The translations under genes and the position numbers were made by a program. DNA of 64,000 bases from Thermophagus xiamenensis (GTDB taxonomy: Bacteria > Bacteroidota > Bacteroidia > Bacteroidales > Marinilabiliaceae): NCBI RefSeq assembly GCF_900112795.1, contig NZ_FONA01000010.1, positions 100,576 through 164,575 of the forward strand. The letters are read 5' to 3'. The notes below the pieces were generated by a model, which was not told the origin of the DNA, ran no database searches, and saw only the letters and a program-made list of their open reading frames with translations. This document shows positions 48,624 through 62,600 of the stretch, piece by piece. Each line of letters begins with the position of its first letter. The first letter of the stretch is position 1.

Positions 48624-51008
48624 ATGAAAATAAATCTTAAAATCATTTTGATAGCCATAATATCCTGCTATATGATGACGGGTTGTTGCGAGGAGAAACC
48701 ATTCCGGCCCGATGTAAAGTCTTTCCCGCTCTCTTACGTTCGTTTACTGGACAGCCCGTTTAAACATGCCGAAGAGCTAAATGAAAAATATGTGATGGCT
48801 CATGATCCGGATCGTATTCTGGCACCGTTTCTCATTGATGCCGGGCTGAAACCCAAAGCACAAGGGTATGGCAATTGGGAAGGCTCTGGCCTAAATGGTC
48901 ACTTTGGCGGCCATTATCTTACCTCGCTGTCGCTTATGATTGCGTCCACCGGTAGTGAAGAGGCACGGAAAAGATTAGATTATATGGTGGATCAGCTTGC
49001 TCGCTGCCAAAAAGCTAACGGCAACGGTTATGTGGGTGGGATACCAGGTGGACAAGCTATGTGGGCCGAAATTGCCAAAGGAAATATCAATGCTGGTAAT
49101 TTTTCTCTTAATGGCAAATGGGTGCCATTATACAATATCCATAAGCTGTTTGCCGGACTTCGGGATGCCTGGCTTCTGGCGCAAAACAAAAAAGCTAAAG
49201 AGGTTCTGATTAATCTTACAGATTGGTTTCTTAACTTAACCAAAAATTTAACGGATGATCAAATTCAGAAAATGCTCGTATCGGAACATGGGGGACTGAA
49301 CGAAGTGTTTGCTGATGTATATGACATTACCGGTAATGAGAATTACTTGAAACTGGCACGCAGGTTTTCCCATCAGGCCATCCTGAGACCTTTGCTTCAG
49401 CAAAAGGATCAACTTACTGGGTTGCATGCCAATACGCAAATACCGAAAGTGATCGGTTTCATGCGTATTGGTGAATTGGCTCACGACACTGCCTGGATCA
49501 ATGCTGCCGACTTTTTTTGGAATACCGTGGTCCAAAACCGGACTGTCTCTATTGGGGGTAATTCTACCCATGAGCATTTTCATGCCGTGGATGACTTTTC
49601 CTCAATGATTGAATCTAGGCAGGGCCCCGAAACCTGTAATACTTATAATATGTTGAAGCTCTCCAAACAATTGTTTCTCTTTAAAAACGATCTTAAGTAC
49701 ATCGATTATTACGAACAAGCTCTTTACAACCACATTCTTTCGTCGCAACACCCTCTTCACGGTGGGCTGGTCTATTTCACCTCCATGCGCCCACGGCACT
49801 ACCGTGTTTATTCCCGACCCGAACAAACCTTTTGGTGTTGTGTGGGATCTGGAATTGAAAATCATGAAAAGTACGGAGAGCTGATATATGCTCACGATGA
49901 CGAGAATGTTTATGTAAATCTTTTTATTCCTTCTATTTTACATTGGAAGGAAAAGCAACTAAAGCTTGTGCAGGAAAACCATTTCCCGGATATTGATAAA
50001 ATTACCATTCGTGTGGAACCACAGCGCAAGACTGAATTTGTGGTGGGCATTCGTTGTCCTGCATGGACAAGACCGGAGGATATGAACGTTTTGGTGAATG
50101 GAAAGGCTTTCAAAGGAAAAGCCATTCCCGGTCATTATTTCCTGATCCGTCGCTATTGGGAAAAAAACGATGTGATTGAAGTCCACTTACCTATGCATAC
50201 TTATGGGAAGTTTTTGCCAGATGGCAGCCCCTATCTTTCACTGATGCATGGTCCCTTTGTTTTGGCTGCTACTACCGATACCTCAGACCTAGAGGGTTTG
50301 ATTGCCGATGACAGTCGTATGGGCCATGTGGCTCATGGGCCTCTTTATCCTCTCGACGAAGCTCCTATGTTACAAATTGATGGTCCCGATTGGGGAGAAC
50401 AAATTGTGCCTGTAGAAGGCCGTGGATTGACTTTCCGGGCACCAGAGCTTATAGTCCCGGATCGATTCGATGATTTGCTGTTAAAGCCGTTTTACATGAT
50501 TCACGATGCCCGATATATTGTTTACTGGAGAACCGGAACCAGCCAAGAAATAGACTCCATCCGGGACGCTATGGAACGCCATGAAAAGGAATTGCTTCTA
50601 CTGGAACAACGTACCATTGATGAAGTGGCTCCTGGTGAACAACAGCCCGAAGCAGAACATAACTTCAAAGGAGTGGAAACGGAAAGCGGGGTACATCAGA
50701 ATCGCCATTGGCGGCACGCCTTGCGATGGTTTTCTTATGATCTGAAGGATACTGCAAGGGAGGCCCGTTTACTGAGAGTGACCTATTGGGGTAGGGACAG
50801 AGGCCGTAATTTTGATATTCTGGTCAATAATGAAAAAATCGCTACCGTGAATCTTGACGGTTCTCTGGGTGATGACTTTGTGGAGATTGATTATCCCCTA
50901 CCGAAAGGATTAATAGAAAAAGCTCATAATGGTATTCTTACCGTTAAATTTCAGGCCAGAGATGGTTCTATTGCTGGTGGAATTTATTATGTGAGGCTCA
51001 TGCGATAA
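48624..51008 (+). CDS. GH127 beta-L-arabinofuranosidase (DUF1680), lipoprotein
   Basis: The 794-residue lipoprotein (MMTGCCEEK) has an (alpha/alpha)6 barrel followed by beta-sandwich domains. The GH127 zinc-cysteine active site is visible as SMIESRQGPETCNTYNML (Glu and Cys) and TFWCCVGSGIENH (the adjacent Cys pair, one of them the nucleophile). HFGGHYLTSLSLM and YNIHKLFAGLRDAW also fit. Family members remove beta-linked arabinofuranose, as on plant hydroxyproline-rich glycoproteins or complex pectins. It lies upstream of a GH43-like and a GH97 gene on the same strand. Confidence 0.92.
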   Translation: MKINLKIILIAIISCYMMTGCCEEKPFRPDVKSFPLSYVRLLDSPFKHAEELNEKYVMAHDPDRILAPFLIDAGLKPKAQGYGNWEGSGLNGHFGGHYLTSLSLMIASTGSEEARKRLDYMVDQLARCQKANGNGYVGGIPGGQAMWAEIAKGNINAGNFSLNGKWVPLYNIHKLFAGLRDAWLLAQNKKAKEVLINLTDWFLNLTKNLTDDQIQKMLVSEHGGLNEVFADVYDITGNENYLKLARRFSHQAILRPLLQQKDQLTGLHANTQIPKVIGFMRIGELAHDTAWINAADFFWNTVVQNRTVSIGGNSTHEHFHAVDDFSSMIESRQGPETCNTYNMLKLSKQLFLFKNDLKYIDYYEQALYNHILSSQHPLHGGLVYFTSMRPRHYRVYSRPEQTFWCCVGSGIENHEKYGELIYAHDDENVYVNLFIPSILHWKEKQLKLVQENHFPDIDKITIRVEPQRKTEFVVGIRCPAWTRPEDMNVLVNGKAFKGKAIPGHYFLIRRYWEKNDVIEVHLPMHTYGKFLPDGSPYLSLMHGPFVLAATTDTSDLEGLIADDSRMGHVAHGPLYPLDEAPMLQIDGPDWGEQIVPVEGRGLTFRAPELIVPDRFDDLLLKPFYMIHDARYIVYWRTGTSQEIDSIRDAMERHEKELLLLEQRTIDEVAPGEQQPEAEHNFKGVETESGVHQNRHWRHALRWFSYDLKDTAREARLLRVTYWGRDRGRNFDILVNNEKIATVNLDGSLGDDFVEIDYPLPKGLIEKAHNGILTVKFQARDGSIAGGIYYVRLMR

Positions 51009-51395
51009 ATCTATGCATAATTGGTGCATTAAGTTAATGTGCAAAAAACGTATACTTAAGGAGAATTACCGTCATAAGATATGTTTTTTGCATCTTTTTA
51101 GGGAGCTAAACGATGATAAACCTCCCAATAATAGCATTTCTTGATATTCTTTCTGCGTAATCCGTTTTTTTACCGGAGTTTAAAGAAATTAATATTGGAA
51201 TTGAAGGGAAGGGGAGGATAGCTCGGTTTCTGGAATTGATGAAAAATAAATGGTAGAATAGATTTTTGATATTTCTTTTGAATTTGAATAGTATTTTTTA
51301 CTTTTATGATAAAATGAGCTTTTTCTACAATTTAAATGGAGTGTTGAGAAAACTTTAATGTTGTTTTTAAATCTATCGAAAGCAAAAATAATTCA
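51009..51395. other. Gap between GH127 and GH43-like genes, nothing firm
   Basis: This AT-rich gap has no gene. A weak fold (TGCATTAA / TTAATGTGCA) lies about 20-40 bases after the GH127 stop. The following gene may have its own promoter, though none was identified. Confidence 0.4.
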
Positions 51396-52358
51396 ATGAA
51401 ACGTTTTATTATTTTACAAGGAGTTCTTGCTTTTCTATTTTCTCTTACCGGATGCCTGACAGCTAAAGAACCGGTGGAATCTGTGTATCTTTTTTCCTAT
51501 TTTAAAGGGAACGGTGATGACGGCCTTCACCTGGCATACAGTACCGATGCATTAAATTGGTTTCCATTGAATGATGACAAACCGATTTTAGCACCTGAGG
51601 TGGGAAAGGATTCCCTTATGCGCGATCCTTGTATCATTCAAGGGAATGACGGTTTGTTTCACATGGTGTGGACAACTGGGTGGACCGATCCCTATATTGG
51701 CTATGCGTCATCTCCTGATTTAATCAATTGGTCCAAACAAAAGATTATACCCGTTATGGGGCACGAACCTAAAGCCCGTAATTGTTGGGCGCCTGAGATA
51801 TTTTATGACCCCAATGATGACCATTACCTGATTTTTTGGGCTACTACCATCCCCGGACGGCATTCGGATATTGATCATGGTGGAAAGGAAAGTGGTTATA
51901 ACCATCGTATGTATTACGTGAAAACAAAAGATTTCAATAACTTTTCCGAAACACAGATATTCTTTAATCCTGATTTCAGCGTGATTGATTGTACCATCTT
52001 GGAACGACATGGAAAGTTTTTTATGTTCCTAAAAAACGAAAATCCCAATCCCCCAGAAAAAAATATCCGTATTACTGTTGCAGATGATCCTGAAGGTCCT
52101 TTCCCAACCGTTGTATCAAAACCTATTACCGGAAACTACTGGGCCGAAGGTCCTACTACACTGGTGAAAGGGGACTCGGTTTATGTTTTCTTTGATAAGT
52201 ACAGGGAACACAAGTACGGGGCGATCCGGTCAGGTGACATGGTTAACTGGGAGGATATTTCAGAAAAGATTTCTTTCCCTGCAGGGACGCGCCATGGTAC
52301 CGCATTTAAAGTTGACAAAGCTGTTTTGGATAAATTATTCATTGCATTTAAAAACTAA
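51396..52358 (+). CDS. GH43-like five-bladed propeller lipoprotein
   Basis: The 320-residue lipoprotein (SLTGC) is a complete GH43-type propeller. MRDPCIIQGNDGLFHMVWT carries the presumed base Asp, ARNCWAPEIFYD the conserved APE motif, VIDCTILERHGKFFM the modulating Asp, and NYWAEGPTTLV the presumed acid Glu. The family contains arabinosidases and xylosidases; in this locus an alpha-L-arabinofuranosidase role is most likely. It is the full-length relative of the half-module fused to the GH51 at 45872. The next gene begins 5 bases later. Confidence 0.85.
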   Translation: MKRFIILQGVLAFLFSLTGCLTAKEPVESVYLFSYFKGNGDDGLHLAYSTDALNWFPLNDDKPILAPEVGKDSLMRDPCIIQGNDGLFHMVWTTGWTDPYIGYASSPDLINWSKQKIIPVMGHEPKARNCWAPEIFYDPNDDHYLIFWATTIPGRHSDIDHGGKESGYNHRMYYVKTKDFNNFSETQIFFNPDFSVIDCTILERHGKFFMFLKNENPNPPEKNIRITVADDPEGPFPTVVSKPITGNYWAEGPTTLVKGDSVYVFFDKYREHKYGAIRSGDMVNWEDISEKISFPAGTRHGTAFKVDKAVLDKLFIAFKN

Positions 52359-52363
52359 AAAAT

Positions 52364-54319
52364 ATGAAGGGATTTAAATTTTTTATTGCCATTTTGTTGA
52401 TGGCAGCAATTTTTTGTGGCTGTAGCCGGAAATCTTCTAATCTTCAGGTTTTCAGTCCTAATGGGAAAATTGAGGTTAAAAGCTGGATAGACCAGCATAA
52501 CGGTATCCTTAAATACAGTGTTTCCTATCAAGGACAGGTGGTTCTAAACCCTTCCTCTTTGGGCTTGAGTCGGGATGATTGTGACTTTTCTTCCAATTTA
52601 ACACTCATGGGGATCTCTTCTCCAGAAAGAGTTACCGACGATTATGTAATGAAACATGGAAAGAAGTCCCGAATTCATTATGAAGCTAATGAAGCGGTCG
52701 TACATACCCAAAATAGGGATGGCCAAAAAATGGATCTCGTTTTCAGGGTTTCCGATGATGGAGTCGCTTTTAGGTATATCTTTCCTGAACATTCTGATAA
52801 TGTGGTGAAAATTATTGCAGAAAACACTTCTTTTAACCTTCCTGAGGGAACAAAAGGGTGGTTGCAACCCATGTCGAAGGCTAAAACAGGTTTTGCTGGT
52901 ACCAACCCTTCCTACGAAGAGCCTTATCTTCAGGAAGTATCCGCCGATACTTCTTCACCCACTGGTTATGGTTGGGTTTATCCCGCTCTCTTCAAATGTG
53001 GTGAGGTTTGGTTATTGATTAGTGAAACCGCTCTTGATCGTCATTATTGCGGTACCCATTTGGACAATAATGGTTTTGAGTATCGCGTGGCCTTCCCTCA
53101 ACCTGAAGAAATATTCCCAGGGGGTGAATTGTTGCCCAACAATACTTTACCATGGTATTCTCCCTGGCGTATAATTGCCGTGGGTGAGCTTAAAACAATT
53201 GTGGAATCAACTCTCGGAACCGACCTGGCTAACCCGGCGGCCATTGATGGTGATTTTTCTTTTGTAGAGCCTGGCCTGGCATCATGGAGCTGGGTGATTT
53301 TAAAAGATGAATCGGTCAATTTTGAGACTCAAAAAAAGTTTATTGATTTTGCTGCTGAAATGAAGTGGCCCTACTGTCTTGTTGATGGTCTTTGGGATCA
53401 ACAAATCGGACGGGACAGGATCGCCAAACTGTCGGAATATGCCCAAAGTAAAGGGGTTGGACTACTTCTATGGTACAATTCTGCCGGAAGTTGGAATACC
53501 GCTTACCAGACTCCTAAAAATAAAATGTTAACTCATGAAAGCCGTGTTAAAGAATTTGAGTGGATGAAGAAAATCGGCATTAAAGGAATTAAAGTGGATT
53601 TCTTTGGCGGTGACGGGCAGTCTATGATAGCTTATTACCATGATATTTTGCAGGATGCAGCCAATTACGGTATTCTTGTTAATTTTCATGGGTCAACCCT
53701 TCCCCGTGGATGGCACAGAACTTATCCCCATCTAATGACCATGGAAGCCATTAAAGGCTATGAATTCATCACTTTCAGTCAGGAAACCGCCGATATGGCC
53801 CCCGCTCATATGGCCATGGTGCCCTTTGCCCGTAATGTGTTCGACCCAATGGATTTTACACCTGTAAATCTGTCTGGTGTCCCCAATATTGAACGCAGAA
53901 CAACCAATGGCTTTGAACTGGCTACCTCGGTCATCTTTACTTCAGGTATTCAGCATATTGCCGAAACCGATATGGGTATTCAAACCGTTCCGGACTATGT
54001 GAAAAACTTCCTTAAACGCTTCCCCAACGGCTGCTGGGACGAAACTCTTTTCATCGATGGGTATCCCGGAAAGCTTGCCGTGATTGCCCGGCGTAAGGAA
54101 AACACTTGGTATGTGGGTGGTATTAATGGGGAGAATATCGAAAAGAATCTTGCACTCCCGCTTCCTTTTCTTCAGGGAAACAAAGATGCACGTCTCATCA
54201 CCGATGGAAATGATGGCATTTTCTCTTTTGCAAAGGAAGATATTGAGCTGGCTGAAGATGAAAAATTTGAAATATCGCTTCAACCCAACGGCGGATTTGT
54301 TCTGGTGGTGGAAGAGTAA
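52364..54319 (+). CDS. GH97 glycosidase (alpha-galactosidase or beta-L-arabinopyranosidase type), lipoprotein
   Basis: The 651-residue lipoprotein (IFCGCSR) has the GH97 layout: N-terminal beta-sandwich, (beta/alpha)8 barrel and a small C-terminal sheet. SPNGKIEVKSWID, WGWVYPALF-like sequence and LLLWYNSAGSWNT are family signatures. The barrel has GIKVDFFGGDGQSM, whose Asp is the nucleophile of the retaining GH97 group; the inverting SusB group lacks it. Retaining members cleave alpha-galactosides, and one from Bacteroides also cleaves beta-L-arabinopyranosides. Surrounding arabinose genes make the latter plausible. It is coupled to the preceding GH43-like gene. Confidence 0.9.
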   Translation: MKGFKFFIAILLMAAIFCGCSRKSSNLQVFSPNGKIEVKSWIDQHNGILKYSVSYQGQVVLNPSSLGLSRDDCDFSSNLTLMGISSPERVTDDYVMKHGKKSRIHYEANEAVVHTQNRDGQKMDLVFRVSDDGVAFRYIFPEHSDNVVKIIAENTSFNLPEGTKGWLQPMSKAKTGFAGTNPSYEEPYLQEVSADTSSPTGYGWVYPALFKCGEVWLLISETALDRHYCGTHLDNNGFEYRVAFPQPEEIFPGGELLPNNTLPWYSPWRIIAVGELKTIVESTLGTDLANPAAIDGDFSFVEPGLASWSWVILKDESVNFETQKKFIDFAAEMKWPYCLVDGLWDQQIGRDRIAKLSEYAQSKGVGLLLWYNSAGSWNTAYQTPKNKMLTHESRVKEFEWMKKIGIKGIKVDFFGGDGQSMIAYYHDILQDAANYGILVNFHGSTLPRGWHRTYPHLMTMEAIKGYEFITFSQETADMAPAHMAMVPFARNVFDPMDFTPVNLSGVPNIERRTTNGFELATSVIFTSGIQHIAETDMGIQTVPDYVKNFLKRFPNGCWDETLFIDGYPGKLAVIARRKENTWYVGGINGENIEKNLALPLPFLQGNKDARLITDGNDGIFSFAKEDIELAEDEKFEISLQPNGGFVLVVEE

Positions 54320-58024
<3,705 letters not shown>

Positions 58025-58264
58025 TTTTAACAATTTTAATACTTGATTTGGGGAATTGAACTTTTTATTACTTAATATAGTATTGAGAGTTTCTTTTGCC
58101 TTTTAGGAGTTTGGCTTTCTTTCAGGATTGTGTTTAGAATAATTGTTTATTAATAAATATTTTTTATAAATCGAGAAAGGCGACTTCTGTAACATAAAGA
58201 AAACCTTTGTAATTTGTTAAATCATGTGAGTCCTTTCGGATTTTAGCGAAATAATTAGATAAGT
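58025..58264. other. Short gap between GH2 and BNR genes
   Basis: This AT-rich gap shows no gene or clear hairpin and no convincing TAnnTTTG match. Confidence 0.4.
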
Positions 58265-59569
58265 ATGGGAATAAAAATCAGTTTTTTTATTATAACATTA
58301 ATTTTTTTTGGGTGTACCAGTCAGAACAGAGTAAAAAAAGTACAAATTCTTGATGATGACGCAGCTTGGTGTTGGTTTTCGGATCCACGGGCCATAAAGT
58401 TACAATATTCTTCAGGTTCAAAAATTGTTGCTGGAGGTGTGACCAAGAATGGATCAGTTGTTGCTTTCTCATTCGATATGCAAAATGGTGGGATTGAGAA
58501 TGGGATTATTCACTCTAATTTGGAAATCGATGATCATAACAATCCAGCTTTTTTGGAGTTACCTAATGGAAAGATTCTTTCTTTTTATACACGCCATCAT
58601 AATAATGATCTATTTATGTCAAAAACTATTTCACCTGGTGATATTACAAAATGGGAAGGACCTAGAAGAATAGAGATAACCAATGATGAGGAAGAAGAAC
58701 TTTATGGAGCACCAAAGTATACTTATGCCAATCCGGTTATGCTTTCTGATGAAAAGAATCGAATATTTCTTTTTGGACGCTGGATGGGGTTTAAACCCGT
58801 TATGATTTGGAGTGATAATCAGGGGAAAAGTTGGAGTAAAAGTAGAGTGGTTATTTGTCCACAACCGTTTGATCCGGGGAATAGACCTTATGTGAAATAT
58901 TATTCCGATGGCAAATCAAAAATTCATATGGCATTTACCGATGGACATCCTAGAAATGAGCCCTTCAACAGCATTTATTATGCCTATTATCAAAAGGGTA
59001 GTTTTTTCAGAGCTGATGGTAGCTTGATTTGTACTATTGATAGTTTACCTTTTGAGCCGAGTGACGCTACTTTAGTTTATAAAGGTAATTCAAAGGAGGG
59101 AAGAGCCTGGATATATGATATCAAAATCGATGATAATGATTTCCCTGTGATCGCCTATGCTCGTTATCCAACCGAAGTGGATCATATATACCATTATGCG
59201 AAATTTAATGGTGAAAATTGGGAAGATAATGAACTTTGCCATGCTGGTAAATGGTTCCCTCAAACCCCTGAAGGGGAAAGAGAGCGTGAACCTCATTATT
59301 CAGGTGGTATTACAATTAGTGTAGGAGATGTTGCTACTGTTTTTCTTTCCCGTGAAATTGATGGAGTTTTTGAAATACAAAAATGGCAAAAATATGGAAA
59401 TAGTGATTGGAAATTTTCGCCTATTACAGAAAATTCTGATTATGATCAAGTAAGACCTGTTGTGCCTTGGGGTATTGATCATCATGCGCCTGTCCTATTA
59501 TGGATGGAAAATGAGAAATATGTACATTATACTAATTATTCTTCTAAAATAAAATTTACTGGTTTCTAA
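58265..59569 (+). CDS. BNR-repeat (BNR_4) lipoprotein, putative glycan-active propeller
   Basis: The 434-residue protein has a short lipoprotein signal (IFFGCTSQN) and a predicted seven-bladed propeller. WCWFSDPRAI, IDDHNNPAF, FYTRHHNNDLF, VMIWSDNQGKSWSKS (a BNR/Asp-box) and DHHAPVLLW are visible. The BNR_4 group includes polysaccharide lyases and an unusual rhamnosidase acting on arabinogalactan ends, with histidines in the active site. The His pairs here are compatible with that, but I cannot assign a reaction. It lies between GH2 and the second sensor and is probably part of the same degradative set. Confidence 0.75.
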   Translation: MGIKISFFIITLIFFGCTSQNRVKKVQILDDDAAWCWFSDPRAIKLQYSSGSKIVAGGVTKNGSVVAFSFDMQNGGIENGIIHSNLEIDDHNNPAFLELPNGKILSFYTRHHNNDLFMSKTISPGDITKWEGPRRIEITNDEEEELYGAPKYTYANPVMLSDEKNRIFLFGRWMGFKPVMIWSDNQGKSWSKSRVVICPQPFDPGNRPYVKYYSDGKSKIHMAFTDGHPRNEPFNSIYYAYYQKGSFFRADGSLICTIDSLPFEPSDATLVYKGNSKEGRAWIYDIKIDDNDFPVIAYARYPTEVDHIYHYAKFNGENWEDNELCHAGKWFPQTPEGEREREPHYSGGITISVGDVATVFLSREIDGVFEIQKWQKYGNSDWKFSPITENSDYDQVRPVVPWGIDHHAPVLLWMENEKYVHYTNYSSKIKFTGF

Positions 59570-59634
59570 TAGTTGATTATAAAGGATTATAGAAATTAGT
59601 TACTTTGTGATCTTGGTATATTAATTTAGAAACT

Positions 59635-62600
59635 ATGAAATATAGGATATATTTTTCTCTTTTCACGATGATTTTATTTGCAAAAAGCTATTCGCAAAAG
59701 ATTCTCGATTTTGATTCTTATTCAATTGAGGATGGTTTTAGCGGAAGTAAAGCAAATGTAATAATCCAGGATCGCAAGGGTTTTATTTGGGTTGGAACAT
59801 GGAACGGACTCACCCGTTTCGATGGTTATAAGTGTGAAATTTTTACCTCAGGAATTAATAGTCCTAATGGTTTAAGTAATAAAGAGGTAGTATCACTTTT
59901 GGAAGATCATAAAGGAAATATTTGGATAGGTACATCTGACGGTTTGAATAAACTTGACCCCGTAACAGGAGAAATAGATGTTTTCGACTTTGAGAGCCGA
60001 ATTTTGTCACTTTATGAAGATTCCAACTATAACATATGGGTGGGTACATGGAGTAATGGTCTGTTCAAGTTTAAACCGGAAAGTGGCGAAAGGGTTTCAT
60101 ATTTGCCAAATGATGTAATTAGTGATATTATTGAGGATCATAGAAATGAATTTTGGATTGCCACATACCAGGGACTTGTTAAATTAAATCCTGAAAGTAA
60201 AACTTTTAAACGTTACTTTCCTGATGAGAAAAATCCAAAACGTTCTGTTTCTCATCACGTCATTACGCAATTGGTAACCTCTGACGAAGGAGACTTATGG
60301 ATCGGCACTTGGGGAGGAGGTATTTGTAAAATGATTTCTCACTTTGATATGGATAGTGTGCGTTTTGAACACTATCAAATGGAAGAAAGAGAAGGAAGTA
60401 TTGTCTCAAATGATGTATATCGTTTGTTTTATGATGAATTTGGAAATTTGTGGATAGGTACTTGGAATGCGGGCGTATCATTGCTCGAACGCAAGGAACA
60501 AAAACAGCCCCCTTCAAAAGCTAGATTTATTAATTTTCAAAGCAATCCATCTGATCCTTACAGTATTTCTGATAATAATATTACTGCTCTTTACGTTGAT
60601 CGATCAGGGGTTTTATGGGTTGGAAGTTCAAAAATTGATAAGGCATCGGTAATTAATACAGGAATGGATTTTTATTCCACTCGTGATCCAGAAACAAATG
60701 GGGGTGAGTATAGCATTGTAAAAGCTTTTGCTAGCGGAGGTGATAATAGGATATGGGTTGGATGTTCGGATGGAATTGTTTCTTTCGATATTAAAGGTGA
60801 TCGATATATCCGTGATAGTAAAATTACAAACCTTCAATATACATACAATGACTTCTTATTTAAATCAAATTCAATCCTTTCTCTTTGTTCTACACCTTCA
60901 GGACTTTTTGTTGGAACGGATGATGCCGGACTAATTGTTTTCTCAAAAGAATCTTTAGAATTGTACAGAGAGCATGCCTCTTTTAGGTTTTATAATAATC
61001 AAACTCCAATAAAAATATTGGGAAACAAGGTTAACTGTTTGTACCCTTCAAAAAAAAATCCACAAATAGTATGGCTTGGTACAATGCAGAATGGTTTTTC
61101 TAAAGTCAATATTGATAACGGGAAGGTAGTGAGTATTGAGAATTATCGAGCATCTGAGACCGGATTGGCTGATGATAATATACGTGATATTTTGGAAGAT
61201 AGCCAAGGAATTGTTTGGATTGCTACCCAAAAAGGATTGAGTAGGTTTGATCCTGAAAAAAACGAGTTTCAAAGTTTTTATGCCCGTAAAAATGAAAATT
61301 CTATTAACGATAATGTAGTGAATTGTTTGTATGAGGATATTGCCGGCAATTTGTGGATTGGAACGAATACAGGGCTGAACAAAAAGATTGAAGTAATTAA
61401 CTCTGATGGAGAACCATCTGTCTCTTTTAAAAGGTTTCCTCATATTAATTATTTAAATAACTCTTTAGTTATGAATATTCTTGAAGGAGACAGTTCTCAA
61501 TTATTGATAGGATTTTATGATGTGTTGGTTCGGTTTGATTATTCCAATGAAGAAATAGTTGATAAATTTTATATAAAGGAATACCTACATTTGGGAATTG
61601 AAAGAAACTCTGCATTCAGTGATTATCGAGGAAAATTGTTTCTTGGAGGTAGGCATGGATTTGTAGTATTTAATGAAGATAAATTAAAGAGCGATTCCAG
61701 GCCTCCGGAAATTAGAATTACTGATCTGCTTGTTTTTAACAAAAGCATTAATGATAAGATGAATAAGGGAAGGACTGATGACCAATTTAAAAACATCACT
61801 TACACAGATTCGCTAATTTTATCTTATAAAGATCGAGTTTTTACATTTGTCTTTTCGGCCATGGATTATAAGAGCCCCGATAAGAATACCTATTCCTATA
61901 AATTGGAAGGTTTTGATAAGGAATGGAATCATGTGGGAGAAAGAAATACTGCTACATACACTAATGTGCCACCTGGCAAGTACAAATTAAAAGTTAAAGC
62001 TAAAAATAGTCTAGGCGCAGAAACACTCAAACCTGCTGAACTCTATGTTGTAATTACGCCACCTTGGTGGTTAACTTATTGGGCTTACACTTTTTATGCA
62101 ATTATACTTCTAGGATTACTTTATTTTTTTAAAAAATATTCCTTAATTAAAGTCCGGGAAAAAAGCAAGCTAATGCTTGAAAAAGTTCATCATCAAAAGG
62201 ACAAGGAGATATATGAACACAAAGTGAAATTTTTTACCAATATCACCCACGAGTTTAGAACTCCATTAACACTTATATTGGGTCCAGCGGAAGAGTTGCT
62301 TCAAAAAACTGATCTTCCGCATTCAGTTCGTAATTCAATTGAAGTTATTAAAAGAAATACTGAAAAGTTGTTACGGCTAGTTAATCAGTTGATGGAATTT
62401 AGAAAGGTGGAAGAAGGTAAAATGGAACTTTTCATTCAGAAGGTGAATATTGTCCATATTTTGTCAGATATGTATGAAACCTTTCGTCCTATGGCAAGGT
62501 CAAGAAAAATTAACTTTTCCTTGGAATTTAACCCTAAAGATATTATTGCTTGGATAGATCGTGATAAAATTGAAAAGGTTCTCTATAATCTTCTGTCCAA

